A stretch of DNA of 17,528 nt from Oehlia diaphana (Eukaryota; Glomeromycota; Glomeromycetes; Glomerales; Glomeraceae). The notes beneath the pieces were generated by a model that had not been told where the DNA came from, did no database searches, and was given only the letters and a program-made list of their open reading frames with translations. Both the position numbers and the translations under genes were made by a program. The DNA lies in assembly GCA_003833135.1 (NCBI GenBank), contig QZLH01001174.1, positions 22,587 to 40,114 of the forward strand. The letters are read 5' to 3'. Positions 1 through 7,262 of the stretch are shown in pieces; the first letter of the stretch is position 1; every line of letters starts with the position of its first letter.

Positions 1-66
1 GTAGGTTGTTTCAGTTTTGTTGCTTCAGGCTTCAGAGTCTTCTTTTTTTGTAGGTCAGTTTTGGAT

Positions 67-222
67 TTATTTTGTTGGTTTGGTTTCTTTTTCATCAGAT
101 GCTTCATAATTCTTTTCTTTATGTAGGTCAGACATTCTGGAGTTCTCTTGCTGACCTTTGGTGACTTGGACAGTTGCAGATACTATATGAGGAGGGTTTT
201 TGTTTCCAATTAAGTTAGACAT
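67..222 (-). CDS. lysine-rich hypothetical protein, 51 aa, probably frame-broken
   Basis: I do not recognise this protein. The first ATG in the frame is at 222-220, in an A-rich context, and begins MSNLIGNKNPP; the frame closes at 67-69. The product is hydrophilic and rich in Lys and Glu, with no membrane segment or known motif. After the stop, a different frame stays open to the window edge and carries a similar stretch: DLQKKKTLKPEATK resembles DLHKEKNYEASDEKETK just upstream. One base gained or lost in the A-run near 85-90 would join the two. The locus is therefore either a longer repeat-containing gene cut by the edge and broken by an indel, or a repeat-derived frame. An in-frame extension to position 267 would need a TTG start and is not adopted. 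Confidence 0.33.
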   Translation of the reverse strand: MSNLIGNKNPPHIVSATVQVTKGQQENSRMSDLHKEKNYEASDEKETKPTK

Positions 223-440
223 TTTTATGTTTCTTTTTTTTGTCTTTTTTAGGTTGTTTAACTCCAAATGAACCTGAACTTAATAGATAATTTTGGTTGC
301 AATAGGTGGTTTAATAAGGAGGGAATTTTCGTAATGTATTTGTACTTTGTTTATTTTTTATTTTTTATTTAATTTAATAAAGTAAAATTAGATTTATGTA
401 AATACAATTGTAGTAAACTGTAATACAAATAGTAAATTCA

Positions 441-529
441 GTGACCAAATCGTATAAATTTCGTGATAAAATCAGTGATCAAATCATGTAAATTCCATAC
501 GAATCCTGTGCAAATTCTGTATCCAAACC
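441..529. repeat. degenerate short tandem repeats (about 12-22 bp units)
   Basis: Units starting with gtga(c/t)(c/a)aaatc and ending in (t/g)taaatt(t/c)c recur at 441-462, 463-474 (short unit) and 475-496. A more diverged stretch with ctgtgcaaattct and gtatccaaacc runs to 529. The units are imperfect and vary in length, so this is an old repeat rather than a fresh microsatellite. Confidence 0.5.
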
Positions 530-540
530 ATATTTTTAGT

Positions 541-568
541 GATACGGAATTGTGCATTTTTCCGTATC
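541..568. repeat. perfect 9-bp hairpin, gatacggaa / ttccgtatc
   Basis: gatacggaa at 541-549 is the exact reverse complement of ttccgtatc at 560-568, with a 10-nt loop. A further gatacg lies at about 576-581 and tatacga-like words flank it, so it seems to belong to the same repeat cluster as 441-529. It is next to the downstream end of the minus-strand gene copy, but nothing shows it acts as a terminator. Confidence 0.5.
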
Positions 569-690
569 CTATTATGATACGTTATTTCTAAGGAAAAAAA
601 ATCGTATAAAAACTTTATAAAAAATGTATCCAATTTTTTTTATGAAAATTTTTTGAAACATTACTGCAAATTGACTAATGTAATAATCAT

Positions 691-807
691 CTACTTTGAC
701 AGTTTCCAAACTTCATGAACATAAAGAAGCTTTCTTAGTGGCACTTTGTAAACTTGTAGGTTGTTGGGAAGAGACGTTTCGAGTTGTTTTTTAACTTCTT
801 TCAATAC
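691..807 (-). pseudogene. C-terminal remnant beyond the premature stop of the 808-1320 gene
   Basis: Reading on in the same frame past the TGA at 808-810 gives 38 further sense codons, beginning VLKEVKKQLE and ending YVHEVWKLSK before TAG at 693-691. They match the C terminus of the plus-strand copy (ALKEVKKQLE to AHEIWKL) almost residue for residue. The ancestral protein was therefore about 209 aa, and this stretch is now untranslated unless the stop is read through. Confidence 0.75.
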
Positions 808-1320
808 TCATCGTTTACCTTTATGAAATTCGGTATTACCCGTTGCATTAATTTCCATCAATAATTCGAACTCATTAACAGTCATCTCAACATCTTTTAA
901 TTCGTTCTCCAGCTCTGAAATAAATTCATATTCCTCTTCCTCAAAATCCGTTCTATCGTTATTTCTCTTCCTACGAATGGCATTTCTTACTTTTCTCCAT
1001 GTGTTGGTACCCAATTTAGCTTCTATTTCTTCAATAAGGTCAGTAATATAGTCTCTATATATAGATAAATCATCTACTAATGACATTTTATCTATCAAAA
1101 ATCCTTCTAAAAGGTTTAAAATAGCATCACAAGTTCTCTTTCGCTTATCCATTATATCAAATAAATGAATTGTGTTATCGTTGAGAGTCACAAAACAATT
1201 TTTTATCATTTCCCAGTCATCAATCGCTTCTGGTCCTTTTTGTGAAACAACTCTTTGCTGTAAAGGTTCCTGAAGTTCTGAACTGTTGCGTTTCAATTGG
1301 TTAAGTTGATTTATGTCCAT
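808..1320 (-). CDS. unrecognised helical protein, minus-strand copy, C-terminally truncated (170 aa)
   Basis: I do not recognise the family and assign no function. The protein starts MDINQLNQLKR and is hydrophilic with no signal peptide or membrane segment. A basic RRKR-type patch (about residue 115-119) is followed by an acidic stretch (TDFEEEEYEF), and the C-terminal half looks like charged alpha-helix, possibly coiled coil. The ATG at 1320 is preceded by a TATA-like element at 1371-1378, which supports this start. The frame ends at TGA where the paralogous copy at 1995-2393 has CGA (Arg). That is a C-to-T change at a CpG; 38 homologous codons follow, so the open frame is a shortened version of a protein of about 209 aa. 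It could still be expressed, or be an early pseudogene. Confidence 0.6.
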   Translation of the reverse strand: MDINQLNQLKRNSSELQEPLQQRVVSQKGPEAIDDWEMIKNCFVTLNDNTIHLFDIMDKRKRTCDAILNLLEGFLIDKMSLVDDLSIYRDYITDLIEEIEAKLGTNTWRKVRNAIRRKRNNDRTDFEEEEYEFISELENELKDVEMTVNEFELLMEINATGNTEFHKGKR

Positions 1321-1370
1321 GGTTAACTAATCTGATCGAGAGTTCTGTTTTATTTGCAATAACAGTAGGG

Positions 1371-1378
1371 TATATATA
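1371..1378 (-). promoter_or_regulatory. TATA-like element upstream of the 808-1320 gene
   Basis: On the minus strand the sequence reads gctatatataccc, placing a TATATATA box 51-58 bases before the ATG at 1320, a sensible spacing for a short 5' leader. It stands out from the surrounding AT-rich DNA by its flanking G/C bases. The truncated plus-strand copy has no equivalent. Confidence 0.5.
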
Positions 1379-1380
1379 GC

Positions 1381-1900
1381 AAAATTATGAATCTTTGACC
1401 CGTAATATGTATTAATCTTGACCACAGGTGGGTCATAAAAAGTATAATTAACCGTAATAGTCTATATGATTGCAAATATACAAATTTTAACTGAGGATAC
1501 ATACTATATACACTGTACAAAAGATATAGTATGACTCGATGATTTTTCACAAAAAATATTAGTCTGTCAAAATCACTAACTAATATATTGTTCTTAATAT
1601 TGTTTCATAAATAAATTTTTTGGGAAATAATTTTATTGATTTTTATAATTCTGGAACATATGTCAGCGAATTAATGTTACATAATTTTTGGGTCATGCAA
1701 GTGGTCATACGATTGACAGTGTTTGACTAATTCAGAAATAAATTAATAAAGCAGTAAATTCCATAATTTTTCATTATATACACAAAGAGATTAATATTTA
1801 ATGTCAAAAATAATAAATAATTTATGACAAAATAATTTTTTTTTTATTTTAATATTTAGTTTTATACAAGTTGTAGTTTAGTATTTATTACCTAATTAAT
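1381..1900. other. AT-rich spacer between the two inverted copies
   Basis: No coding frame or repeat is supported. A 66-codon open frame on the minus strand (1350-1550) runs over the TATA element and has the hydrophobic composition typical of AT-rich non-coding DNA. Confidence 0.5.
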
Positions 1901-1940
1901 ATACCGTATTTTGCAGTAAGCACCCCCAAAAATAAGCACC
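1901..1940. mobile_element. transposon-terminus-like motif at the truncation point of the plus-strand copy
   Basis: The block ataccgtattttgcagtaag followed by caccccc and aataagcacc is much richer in ordered C and G than its surroundings. It resembles the terminal repeats of some Tc1-mariner/pogo-type DNA transposons, where ccgtatttt is followed by repeated (a/c)gcaccccc words. That resemblance is from memory and is not a match I could test. Homology to the other gene copy begins immediately after it, near 1945, so the element probably marks the breakpoint. I did not find the opposite terminus in the window. Confidence 0.35.
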
Positions 1941-1994
1941 ACAACTCTCTGAGAGAAAGTTTCTGATGATATTTTAAAACTTTTAGAAGAAGTA

Positions 1995-2393
1995 ATGATG
2001 GATAAAATGTCTTTAGATGTTTTATCCATATATAGAGACTATATTACCGAATTTATTGAAGAAATAGAAGCTTTATTGGGTACCAACACATGGAACAAAG
2101 TAAGAAATGCTATTCGTAGGAAGAGAATTAACAATGAAACGGATTTTGAGGAAGATGAATTAGAATTTACTTCGGAGCTGGAGAGCAAATTAAAAGATGT
2201 AAAGATGACTGTTAATGAATTCGAATTATTGATGGAAATGAAAGCAATGAGTAATACCGAATTTCATAAAGGTAAACGACGAGCATTGAAAGAAGTTAAA
2301 AAACAACTCGAAATATCTCTTCCCAAAAACCTACGAGTTTTCAAAGTGCCACTAAGAAAGCTTCTTTATGCTCATGAAATTTGGAAACTGTAA
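1995..2393 (+). pseudogene. unrecognised helical protein, plus-strand copy, 5'-truncated (132 aa)
   Basis: This is the paralogue of the minus-strand gene. It contains the same core (LSIYRDYIT, LGTNTW, VRNAIRRKR, MTVNEFELLME, NTEFHKGKR) and then an intact C terminus ending AHEIWKL. Homology extends about 14 codons upstream of the ATG at 1995 in the same frame (DDILKLLEE against DAILNLLEG), up to an in-frame TGA at 1950-1952. The first 60 or so residues of the other copy are missing, and no TATA element lies upstream. One codon is also lost near the start (SLDVLS against SLVDDLS). The open frame could be translated from the internal ATG, but it is best read as a truncated copy. It gives the reference for the intact C terminus of the family. 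Confidence 0.6.
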
Positions 2394-2399
2394 AAGTAA

Positions 2400-2840
2400 A
2401 TTATTGTTATACAGTCAATTTGCAATAATGTCTCAAAAATTTTTCATATTTAATTAATAGTTTTTTAATGTATTGGGTTAAACTGATTTTGTGGCACAGA
2501 AATTAAGATGAATTTAATTAATTTCAATTGTTCTCCCTTATATTTAGTTTTATTACTTTGACATCATAAACTTTGGAATTATCTTTTAACATTCGAAATT
2601 ATCATTTTCAATATAATTCTCTTCGAAATGTTAACATATATATTAAATATTATAGCTTATTAAAAATTATTAGACATTTTTATTTATTTAATTGAACAAT
2701 AAAAAATATTTTCTTTACCCAAGTTATTAAAATTTGTGAAAACAATAAATATATTAATTACATTAAATAATCTTTTAAATTAAAACAACGCATAGAGTAA
2801 ATCACGTGTTATTAATCACATATTAGAAAATTTATAGACA
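2400..2840. other. AT-rich spacer
   Basis: No coding frame is supported. The first 50 bases are still homologous to the downstream flank of the minus-strand copy. The only structure seen is an imperfect hairpin at 2586-2634. Confidence 0.5.
2586..2634. repeat. imperfect inverted repeat (ttaacattcgaa / ttcgaaatgttaa)
   Basis: ttaacattcgaa at 2586-2597 pairs with ttcgaaatgttaa at 2622-2634 with one bulged base and a 24-nt loop. In sequence this AT-rich some such hairpins arise by chance, so no function is proposed. Confidence 0.35.
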
Positions 2841-2846
2841 TTTGAT

Positions 2847-2858
2847 AATTCGATAATG
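2847..2858. repeat. target-site duplication, copy 1 (aattcgataatg)
   Basis: First of three exact copies of the 12-mer aattcgataatg (the others are at 2891-2902 and 3485-3496). It is followed by 'at' instead of 'ctaaa', which marks the left boundary of the short insertion at 2859-2890. Confidence 0.7.
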
Positions 2859-2890
2859 ATCTCCTGGCTTACCTTAAAATAAAATAAATA
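2859..2890 (+). mobile_element. very short LINE-like 3' end (about 32 bp) with AAAT-type tail
   Basis: The segment ctcctggcttacct followed by an (AAAAT/AAAT)n tail lies between two copies of aattcgataatg. Its last bases resemble the 3' end of the larger insertion next door (tcctggcttacct against gcctgcttgacat, both followed by the same tail). The simplest reading is an extremely 5'-truncated non-LTR retrotransposon insertion. It is too short to classify further. Confidence 0.5.
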
Positions 2891-2907
2891 AATTCGATAA
2901 TGCTAAA
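2891..2907. repeat. target-site duplication, copy 2 (aattcgataatgctaaa)
   Basis: This 17-mer is repeated exactly at 3485-3501 and flanks the insertion at 2908-3484. Its first 12 bases are also the third-party match to 2847-2858, so it serves as the right-hand duplication of the short insertion and the left-hand duplication of the long one. Confidence 0.75.
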
Positions 2908-3484
2908 GAAAAAACGCTCCAAAAAATGGAAGCAATGTAAACAAGATAATGGTATAAAGAAAAACAGTTTCAAAACTTACTCCCAACATCTTAGACGCGA
3001 TCGCGTTATGACAGTACCTGCTCTTTCTGAAGATCACAAAAACCGTAGACCTAGCAACACTTTATGTACAAAGCCACCTTGACTTCAGAAATTATAAAAA
3101 CTATATGGACCTTTTATCCATTTTATTTACGTCCTCTAATTTTTTACATAGCGGATCATATTACAATTACATAGATGTTCTATCAACACAAAATATTATC
3201 GACCATCATAGAGTAGACAATCATTTTATTTCATATTTCTAGTCACCAACATCTTTTAAATATTAGTATCCCCATAGCACAATAGTAACTATATTTTAAA
3301 TTTTAAATTTTATTTTTTTAGGTATGCGTCCGTTATTTTTGTTATTTCTTATTGGTCGTAGTAGAGAACAGGGTTGTGAGAGTCTGCTAGATGATAGCTG
3401 TTCTACTGTAGCGCTATACTTTCTTTCTGATTGTAATATAGATTTACTTTAACCATTGCCTGCTTGACATAAAATAAATAAATA
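2908..3484 (+). mobile_element. 5'-truncated LINE-like (non-LTR) retrotransposon insertion
   Basis: About 577 bp lie between two exact 17-bp copies of aattcgataatgctaaa and end on the plus strand in an AAAT-repeat tail (3469-3484). Target duplications with a 3' A-rich tail and no terminal repeats are the signature of target-primed reverse transcription. The body begins with a lysine/arginine-rich frame closing at 3082 (includes KKRSKKWKQ, ALSEDHKNRRPSN); its apparent ATG at 2900 lies inside the duplication, so the frame is a fragment, not a gene. The rest (3083-3468) has no long frame and ends in a G/C-richer block around 3350-3420 that is probably the element's 3' UTR. No reverse transcriptase or endonuclease motif is present. 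Confidence 0.65.
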
Positions 3485-3501
3485 AATTCGATAATGCTAA
3501 A
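3485..3501. repeat. target-site duplication, copy 3 (aattcgataatgctaaa)
   Basis: Right-hand duplication of the LINE-like insertion, identical over 17 bp to 2891-2907. Downstream sequence (tttaggcattattacg) is presumably the original genomic flank. Confidence 0.75.
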
Positions 3502-3582
3502 TTTAGGCATTATTACGCCGCAACATACAGTATACTCACATAATTGAAATATTGTTATTTATTTATTTAATAAACCTAAGAT

Positions 3583-4956
3583 CTAAGAATAATAATCAAA
3601 TTTATTAATTACACCTTCTGCTTTATATTTTTCTATTAAATCAGAATATTCATCCATAATATCCGTTATATTAAATTTTAATAATAAAGAATTTCTACCT
3701 TTCCAATTATCTAAAAATAATTTTAAAGAATCTAAATCAGGAGATACATAAGAATTATAAAATTTAAATTTATATAAAGTAATTGGAGATAATCTAATTA
3801 ATAAATCAAATAAATTATTCCAATCAAATACTCTATCATCAGTGAGAATATTTAATTTAATTAAATATTTACAAGTTATTAATAATTTTTCTAATTCAAT
3901 AAGATTATTACTTTTAATTACTAAAGTAAGATATTTAAGATTTGAACAATTATTATAAATAACTTGAATAATTCTTTTATTATTATTCTCACTATGATAA
4001 GTATAATCAATTTTTATTTCATCAAGAGAACCACTTGTATTTTCAATTAAATTTGTTATAGGTTTGATTGGAACATATCTTGCTTTTAAAATTTGTAAAA
4101 AAGGTAAAGATAAATTTTCCAAACATTTCCATTGATAATGACGACTACCAAGACAACTACAATCCAATTCTAATCTTATTAAATAAATAAAAGATGAAAG
4201 AATCATTAAAGTAGGTTGTTTAGTTATCTTAAGATAACGTATAGTATTTGAATGTTTCATTAAAGATTTTTCAAGAATTTTATGAAATGGTTCATAATTA
4301 ATATTAATATAAAAATCATATTTAATTAAAAAACGAACATTAATTAAATTTTTAGGAATATCAATTAATTTAATAATATCACAATTATTATTATTCTCAT
4401 CAATAATAAGTTCCAATTCTTTAATTGATTTACAAATTTTTGATAAACCATCCAAAATATTATCATCTATATTGGAATTACAACTAAGAAATACAATATT
4501 TGAAAAACAATTTTGAAACCAAGGGAAAAGATTTATTTGATAATTAAATTGTTTAGGTATATAAAGATGAGTAAAATTTGTATTTTCATTAATAAGATGA
4601 TTGATTATTTCAAATTGAATGATTAATGTATCATTATTAATAATCTTATTAATTTCCGTTAAATTTAAATGTTTACAATAACTAACGTAATTGAATAAAG
4701 GTTTCTTATATGAAAAATTAAAGTATTGACTTAATTTATTTTTTGATTCATCCGATGAATTAATTAAATTTAATAATAATCCTCTTTTTCGTAATTTACA
4801 ATCATTCTTTAAGAATTTCCATGGGTCTTTCCATAAAATTGGAATAATTGTTTCACACCATGTTTTATCAACTAAAAGACAAGAATAAAGAGTTTCGTTA
4901 TTATCTTGTAATTCTTGAAATATTAAATAAAGGATGTCTTTGTATAGTTTGGGCAT
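3583..4956 (-). CDS. F-box-like / leucine-rich repeat protein, 457 aa
   Basis: The N terminus (MPKLYKDILYLIFQELQ, then LYSCLLVDKTWCETIIPILW) is a typical F-box-like domain at about residues 1-45: a P-x(4)-DIL start, L-F-x-L hydrophobic positions, CLLV-x(3)-W, and a closing P-IL-W. The remainder has leucine/isoleucine-spaced segments typical of divergent LRR substrate-binding regions. In known relatives the F-box binds Skp1 in SCF ubiquitin ligases and the C-terminal part chooses the substrate; that role is inferred here, and the substrate is unknown. Proteins of this size and layout form a very large family in arbuscular mycorrhizal fungi. The frame is single-exon and uninterrupted, with no frameshift or internal stop. 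The ATG at 4956 is the first in frame and follows a T/A homopolymer-rich leader. AATAAA-like words lie just past the stop on the minus strand (about 3560-3575). Confidence 0.85.
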   Translation of the reverse strand: MPKLYKDILYLIFQELQDNNETLYSCLLVDKTWCETIIPILWKDPWKFLKNDCKLRKRGLLLNLINSSDESKNKLSQYFNFSYKKPLFNYVSYCKHLNLTEINKIINNDTLIIQFEIINHLINENTNFTHLYIPKQFNYQINLFPWFQNCFSNIVFLSCNSNIDDNILDGLSKICKSIKELELIIDENNNNCDIIKLIDIPKNLINVRFLIKYDFYININYEPFHKILEKSLMKHSNTIRYLKITKQPTLMILSSFIYLIRLELDCSCLGSRHYQWKCLENLSLPFLQILKARYVPIKPITNLIENTSGSLDEIKIDYTYHSENNNKRIIQVIYNNCSNLKYLTLVIKSNNLIELEKLLITCKYLIKLNILTDDRVFDWNNLFDLLIRLSPITLYKFKFYNSYVSPDLDSLKLFLDNWKGRNSLLLKFNITDIMDEYSDLIEKYKAEGVINKFDYYS

Positions 4957-5035
4957 TCTTTTTTTCTTTAAAAAAAAAAAAGGAAAAAAAAAAAAATTAA
5001 TTTTTTTTACAAAAACGGTAATTAAATGTTGTTAT

Positions 5036-5101
5036 AAATGGTTTGTGAAATGTCGTACATATTTTACAAATGATTGGTGAAATGTTGTACCACATTTTTA
5101 C
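5036..5101. repeat. imperfect tandem repeat, two units of about 33 bp
   Basis: aaatggtttgtgaaatgtcg and aaatgattggtgaaatgttg begin two consecutive units (about 5036-5067 and 5068-5101). Each unit then continues gtac(a/c)... to a t-rich end, and a partial third unit (taaatgatc) follows. The repeat sits about 80-145 bases upstream of the F-box gene start, so it lies in that gene's promoter region, with no shown role. Confidence 0.5.
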
Positions 5102-5644
5102 TAAATGATCATCAATGACAAATTATGGTGAAATTGATAATTTTAAGGGACGGAACGGGAAAATCCTATATAATGTCTTATTAGCTCGTTAGATAATTGA
5201 AACGTAGAATAATATAATTTCGACCACAAATTGTACTATCTAACTCATAATTTAATTAAATACATTCAATTTTAATTTATCTAATAAATATAAACATTTC
5301 TTTATAAAGTAGTAATTATAATATACAAATACATGAGTTATACATCTACTTAGACTTTAAATGATTAACTTTACTGATATTCGTTCTATGTATATCGCTA
5401 GCGTCGTAACTAGATTTTTACGCTAACTATGTAATATTTTCTATATACGTCGGTACACGAACTTATTGTTAATTAATTTTTTTTTAGTATTTTCCTATTT
5501 TAATTTTTTTTTCTTTTTTTTTCTGCATTTTATTTCCTAAATGTCACTTCATCTTCTTTATCTTGTATTGCTTTATATCTTTTTTTATCGTCCTTTATTC
5601 TTTTCTTTTTCTATTTCATCTACCCATTACATCTTTATACCTAC
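5102..5644. other. AT-rich spacer
   Basis: No coding frame is supported on either strand. A pyrimidine-rich block (about 5475-5640, runs of T with C) may include remnants downstream of the Hsp20 pseudogene, but no homology can be recognised. Confidence 0.45.
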
Positions 5645-5935
5645 TATATTAGATAGTGTTCTTAGGAAGTTTCAGCTGTGATATCATCTGATTTTACAAG
5701 CGGTGGTAATGAGATACTAGTACGAATAAAACAACCATATCGACGTCCTTGGATATGAACGTTCATTAAAGGAACAAAAATATTATTTTCACGGCTAGAA
5801 CGAGTATTACCACGTCTAGCTACGTTCAAATATGATTACTCTTGTTTTTATATAGAAACATTTTGTACTGATTGTTCAATTGAAAGTATTGATCTTTAAT
5901 AAAATTGGTATTATTTGAGAATGCAGATTCAAAGA
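5645..5935 (-). pseudogene. decayed small heat-shock protein (Hsp20 / alpha-crystallin domain) gene
   Basis: Reading the minus strand in several frames gives pieces in the order of an alpha-crystallin domain. NVSI (about 5860) and VIIFERS (about 5820-5840) recall the 'vsi-nRviisGERs' part of the domain. NTRSSRENN leads into VHIQGRRYGCFIRTSISLPP, matching the family's 'h-qERryGsF-RtlsLP' core. Then VKSDDITAETS is cut by TAA at 5664-5662, followed by EHYLI where the family has 'YENGvL'. Intact members are ATP-independent chaperones of about 140-200 aa. Here at least two frameshifts separate the pieces, one or more stops interrupt the domain, and no clear N-terminal start or C-terminal end remains. 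The longest clean frame is under 60 codons. The identification rests on the RRYGCFIRT...SLPP motif and the order of the flanking pieces. Confidence 0.68.
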
Positions 5936-6787
5936 TATATTTATATATTTTTTAAACTTACTGGTATCAATTTATAATAAATTATGTTTTAAAATTACAC
6001 GAACATTTCACGAACATTTCATCTGTATTCCATCACGAGGTATAATTTTGGTTTATTCATCGGAATTTATTAAAATTTCGGCTGAAATGGAACCATCATC
6101 ATTTGAAGTATAGTAATAACAAATATGTTATTGAAAAAGCAGATACATAATTATTTTATCAGTTTACAATTGATAACTTTTATTAATCAATATTAAAAGG
6201 TCCTAAATTCTACAACCTAATTATTTTAAAACATTAAAATCAAAATTTACAATTGTATTATTAAATTTATTTCATTATAGTACAACACAGTTTAGTATTT
6301 AATTAGATAATAAGAATATAATAAATTAGTATAATCCTATACCGGTATACCTTTATGAATTATTTTTAATTACGACTAGTAAACAAAATTTATGTTTTAT
6401 CGTATTCGATCAATACTAGACGCAGAATGTACGACGATTATTGAAAATTCATTTTTTTCTTCCGGTAAACAATATACTAAAAATGCACAGTTTATATCAA
6501 AATTTGATGTGCTTTATTATTTGATTTTAAAATATTTTAATTTAGTTAAAAAAAGCCACAACATGACATCATAATACAGATCAATGAATCGGATAAAAAT
6601 GATCCGAAATAGGGTATCAATGATCGAAGTAACTTCCACTATATTCTTTATTAGTAAACAAATAAAAAATAAAAATATTGAGTTTCCGTTGGTCATTTTC
6701 GAAAATTTATTTCACTTGATGAAAAAAAATATATATCTCTCATATGGAGACTCCGCCAAACATTTTCATATCGTAAACCTTTTATTG
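5936..6787. other. AT-rich spacer, no supported gene
   Basis: Two open frames of 60 and 71 codons (6392-6574 and 6584-6799, plus strand) lie here but show no recognisable domain, and the second runs into the kinase relic in the wrong frame. A direct repeat cgaacatttca occurs twice at about 6000-6021. The stretch just before 6787 may be the eroded upstream exon of the kinase relic, but no zinc-ribbon cysteines can be found. Confidence 0.45.
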
Positions 6788-7262
6788 AAGAATCCTTGAA
6801 TGGTTTCATTTGATAGATTTATAGATATAAAAGAAATTGATGAAGGTGGATTTACCAAAGTATAATCTGCAATATGAATAGATGGTAAATCAAAATTAGT
6901 ATGTTTTATAATGTTATATTAATTTAATTTATTATATCTTTAATTTATTTAAAAATTATAGCTTAAAATACATTGGAATGTGTTTAAAGAATATGGATTA
7001 ACATTGTACGGAATAACTAATGATCCGGAAACTAAGAAATTTATGATGATGATTATACAATTTACTGATAAAGGAAATTTGTGAAATCGTCTTTCAAATA
7101 GTTTTATGGATATATAAAATTGGATTACTACGTCAAATATCAATAAACTTAATGCAATTACATGAATTAGAATACTTTCATAAAGATTTTCATAATGAAA
7201 ATATCTTACAAGCTGATGTTCCTAGCGTAAAGACAAAAAAGCTTATGTGCGAACTATTATAA
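6788..7262 (+). pseudogene. relic of a Rhizophagus-type protein kinase gene
   Basis: The pieces are in kinase order. LEW, then in another frame SFDRFIDIKEIDEGGFTKV (glycine-rich loop, about 6809-6861), continues SAI and IDGKSKL with TAA and TGA where the family has Tyr and Trp. A plausible intron follows (GTATGT at 6899 to TAG at 6961). Then comes YGLTLYGITNDPETKKFMMM (beta4-beta5 region) and GNL interrupted by TGA where Arg is usual. A frameshift leads to LLRQISINLMQLHELEYFHK and DFHNENIL, the catalytic loop with HKD in place of HRD. Homology ends near 7230; the frame closes at 7262. The VAIK-lysine region is missing, as is everything after the catalytic loop. It is a head-to-tail neighbour of the related kinase at 7686-9586, and its introns show it is not a retrocopy. 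Confidence 0.8.

Larger units (their letters stand above)
223..640. other. AT-rich spacer with repeat-like 3' half
   Basis: No coding frame is supported here. The first 200 bases are simple T- and A-rich spacer. From about 440 to 620 the sequence is built from short degenerate repeats and a hairpin, both listed separately, and looks like the edge of an unclassified mobile or satellite-like element. Confidence 0.5.
640..2450. repeat. inverted gene duplication (arms about 500 bp, 640-1145 and 1945-2450)
   Basis: The minus strand of about 640-1145 and the plus strand of about 1945-2450 are clearly homologous, in coding sequence and in roughly 50 bp after the stop codons (both contain a version of gtcaatttgca(g/a)taatgt). 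By eye about four fifths of the aligned residues are identical. The arms face away from each other around an unrelated spacer of about 800 bp. The homology starts abruptly on the plus-strand side just after a transposon-like motif at 1901-1940. Confidence 0.85.

Noticed and set aside
1350..1550. 66-codon minus-strand frame upstream of the orphan gene
   Set aside because: It runs over the TATA element of that gene and is Leu/Ile/Tyr-rich without a domain.
2900..3082. 60-aa lysine-rich protein as an independent gene
   Set aside because: Its ATG is inside the target-site duplication, so the start arose by insertion; it is treated as a fragment of the LINE-like element.
6392..6799. Two plus-strand open frames of 60 and 71 codons
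   Set aside because: They show no recognisable domain, are rich in Ile, Asn, Phe and Lys as expected of AT-rich DNA, and the second enters the kinase relic in a non-homologous frame.
6949..7143. 64-codon minus-strand frame
   Set aside because: It is a shadow of the kinase relic on the other strand.
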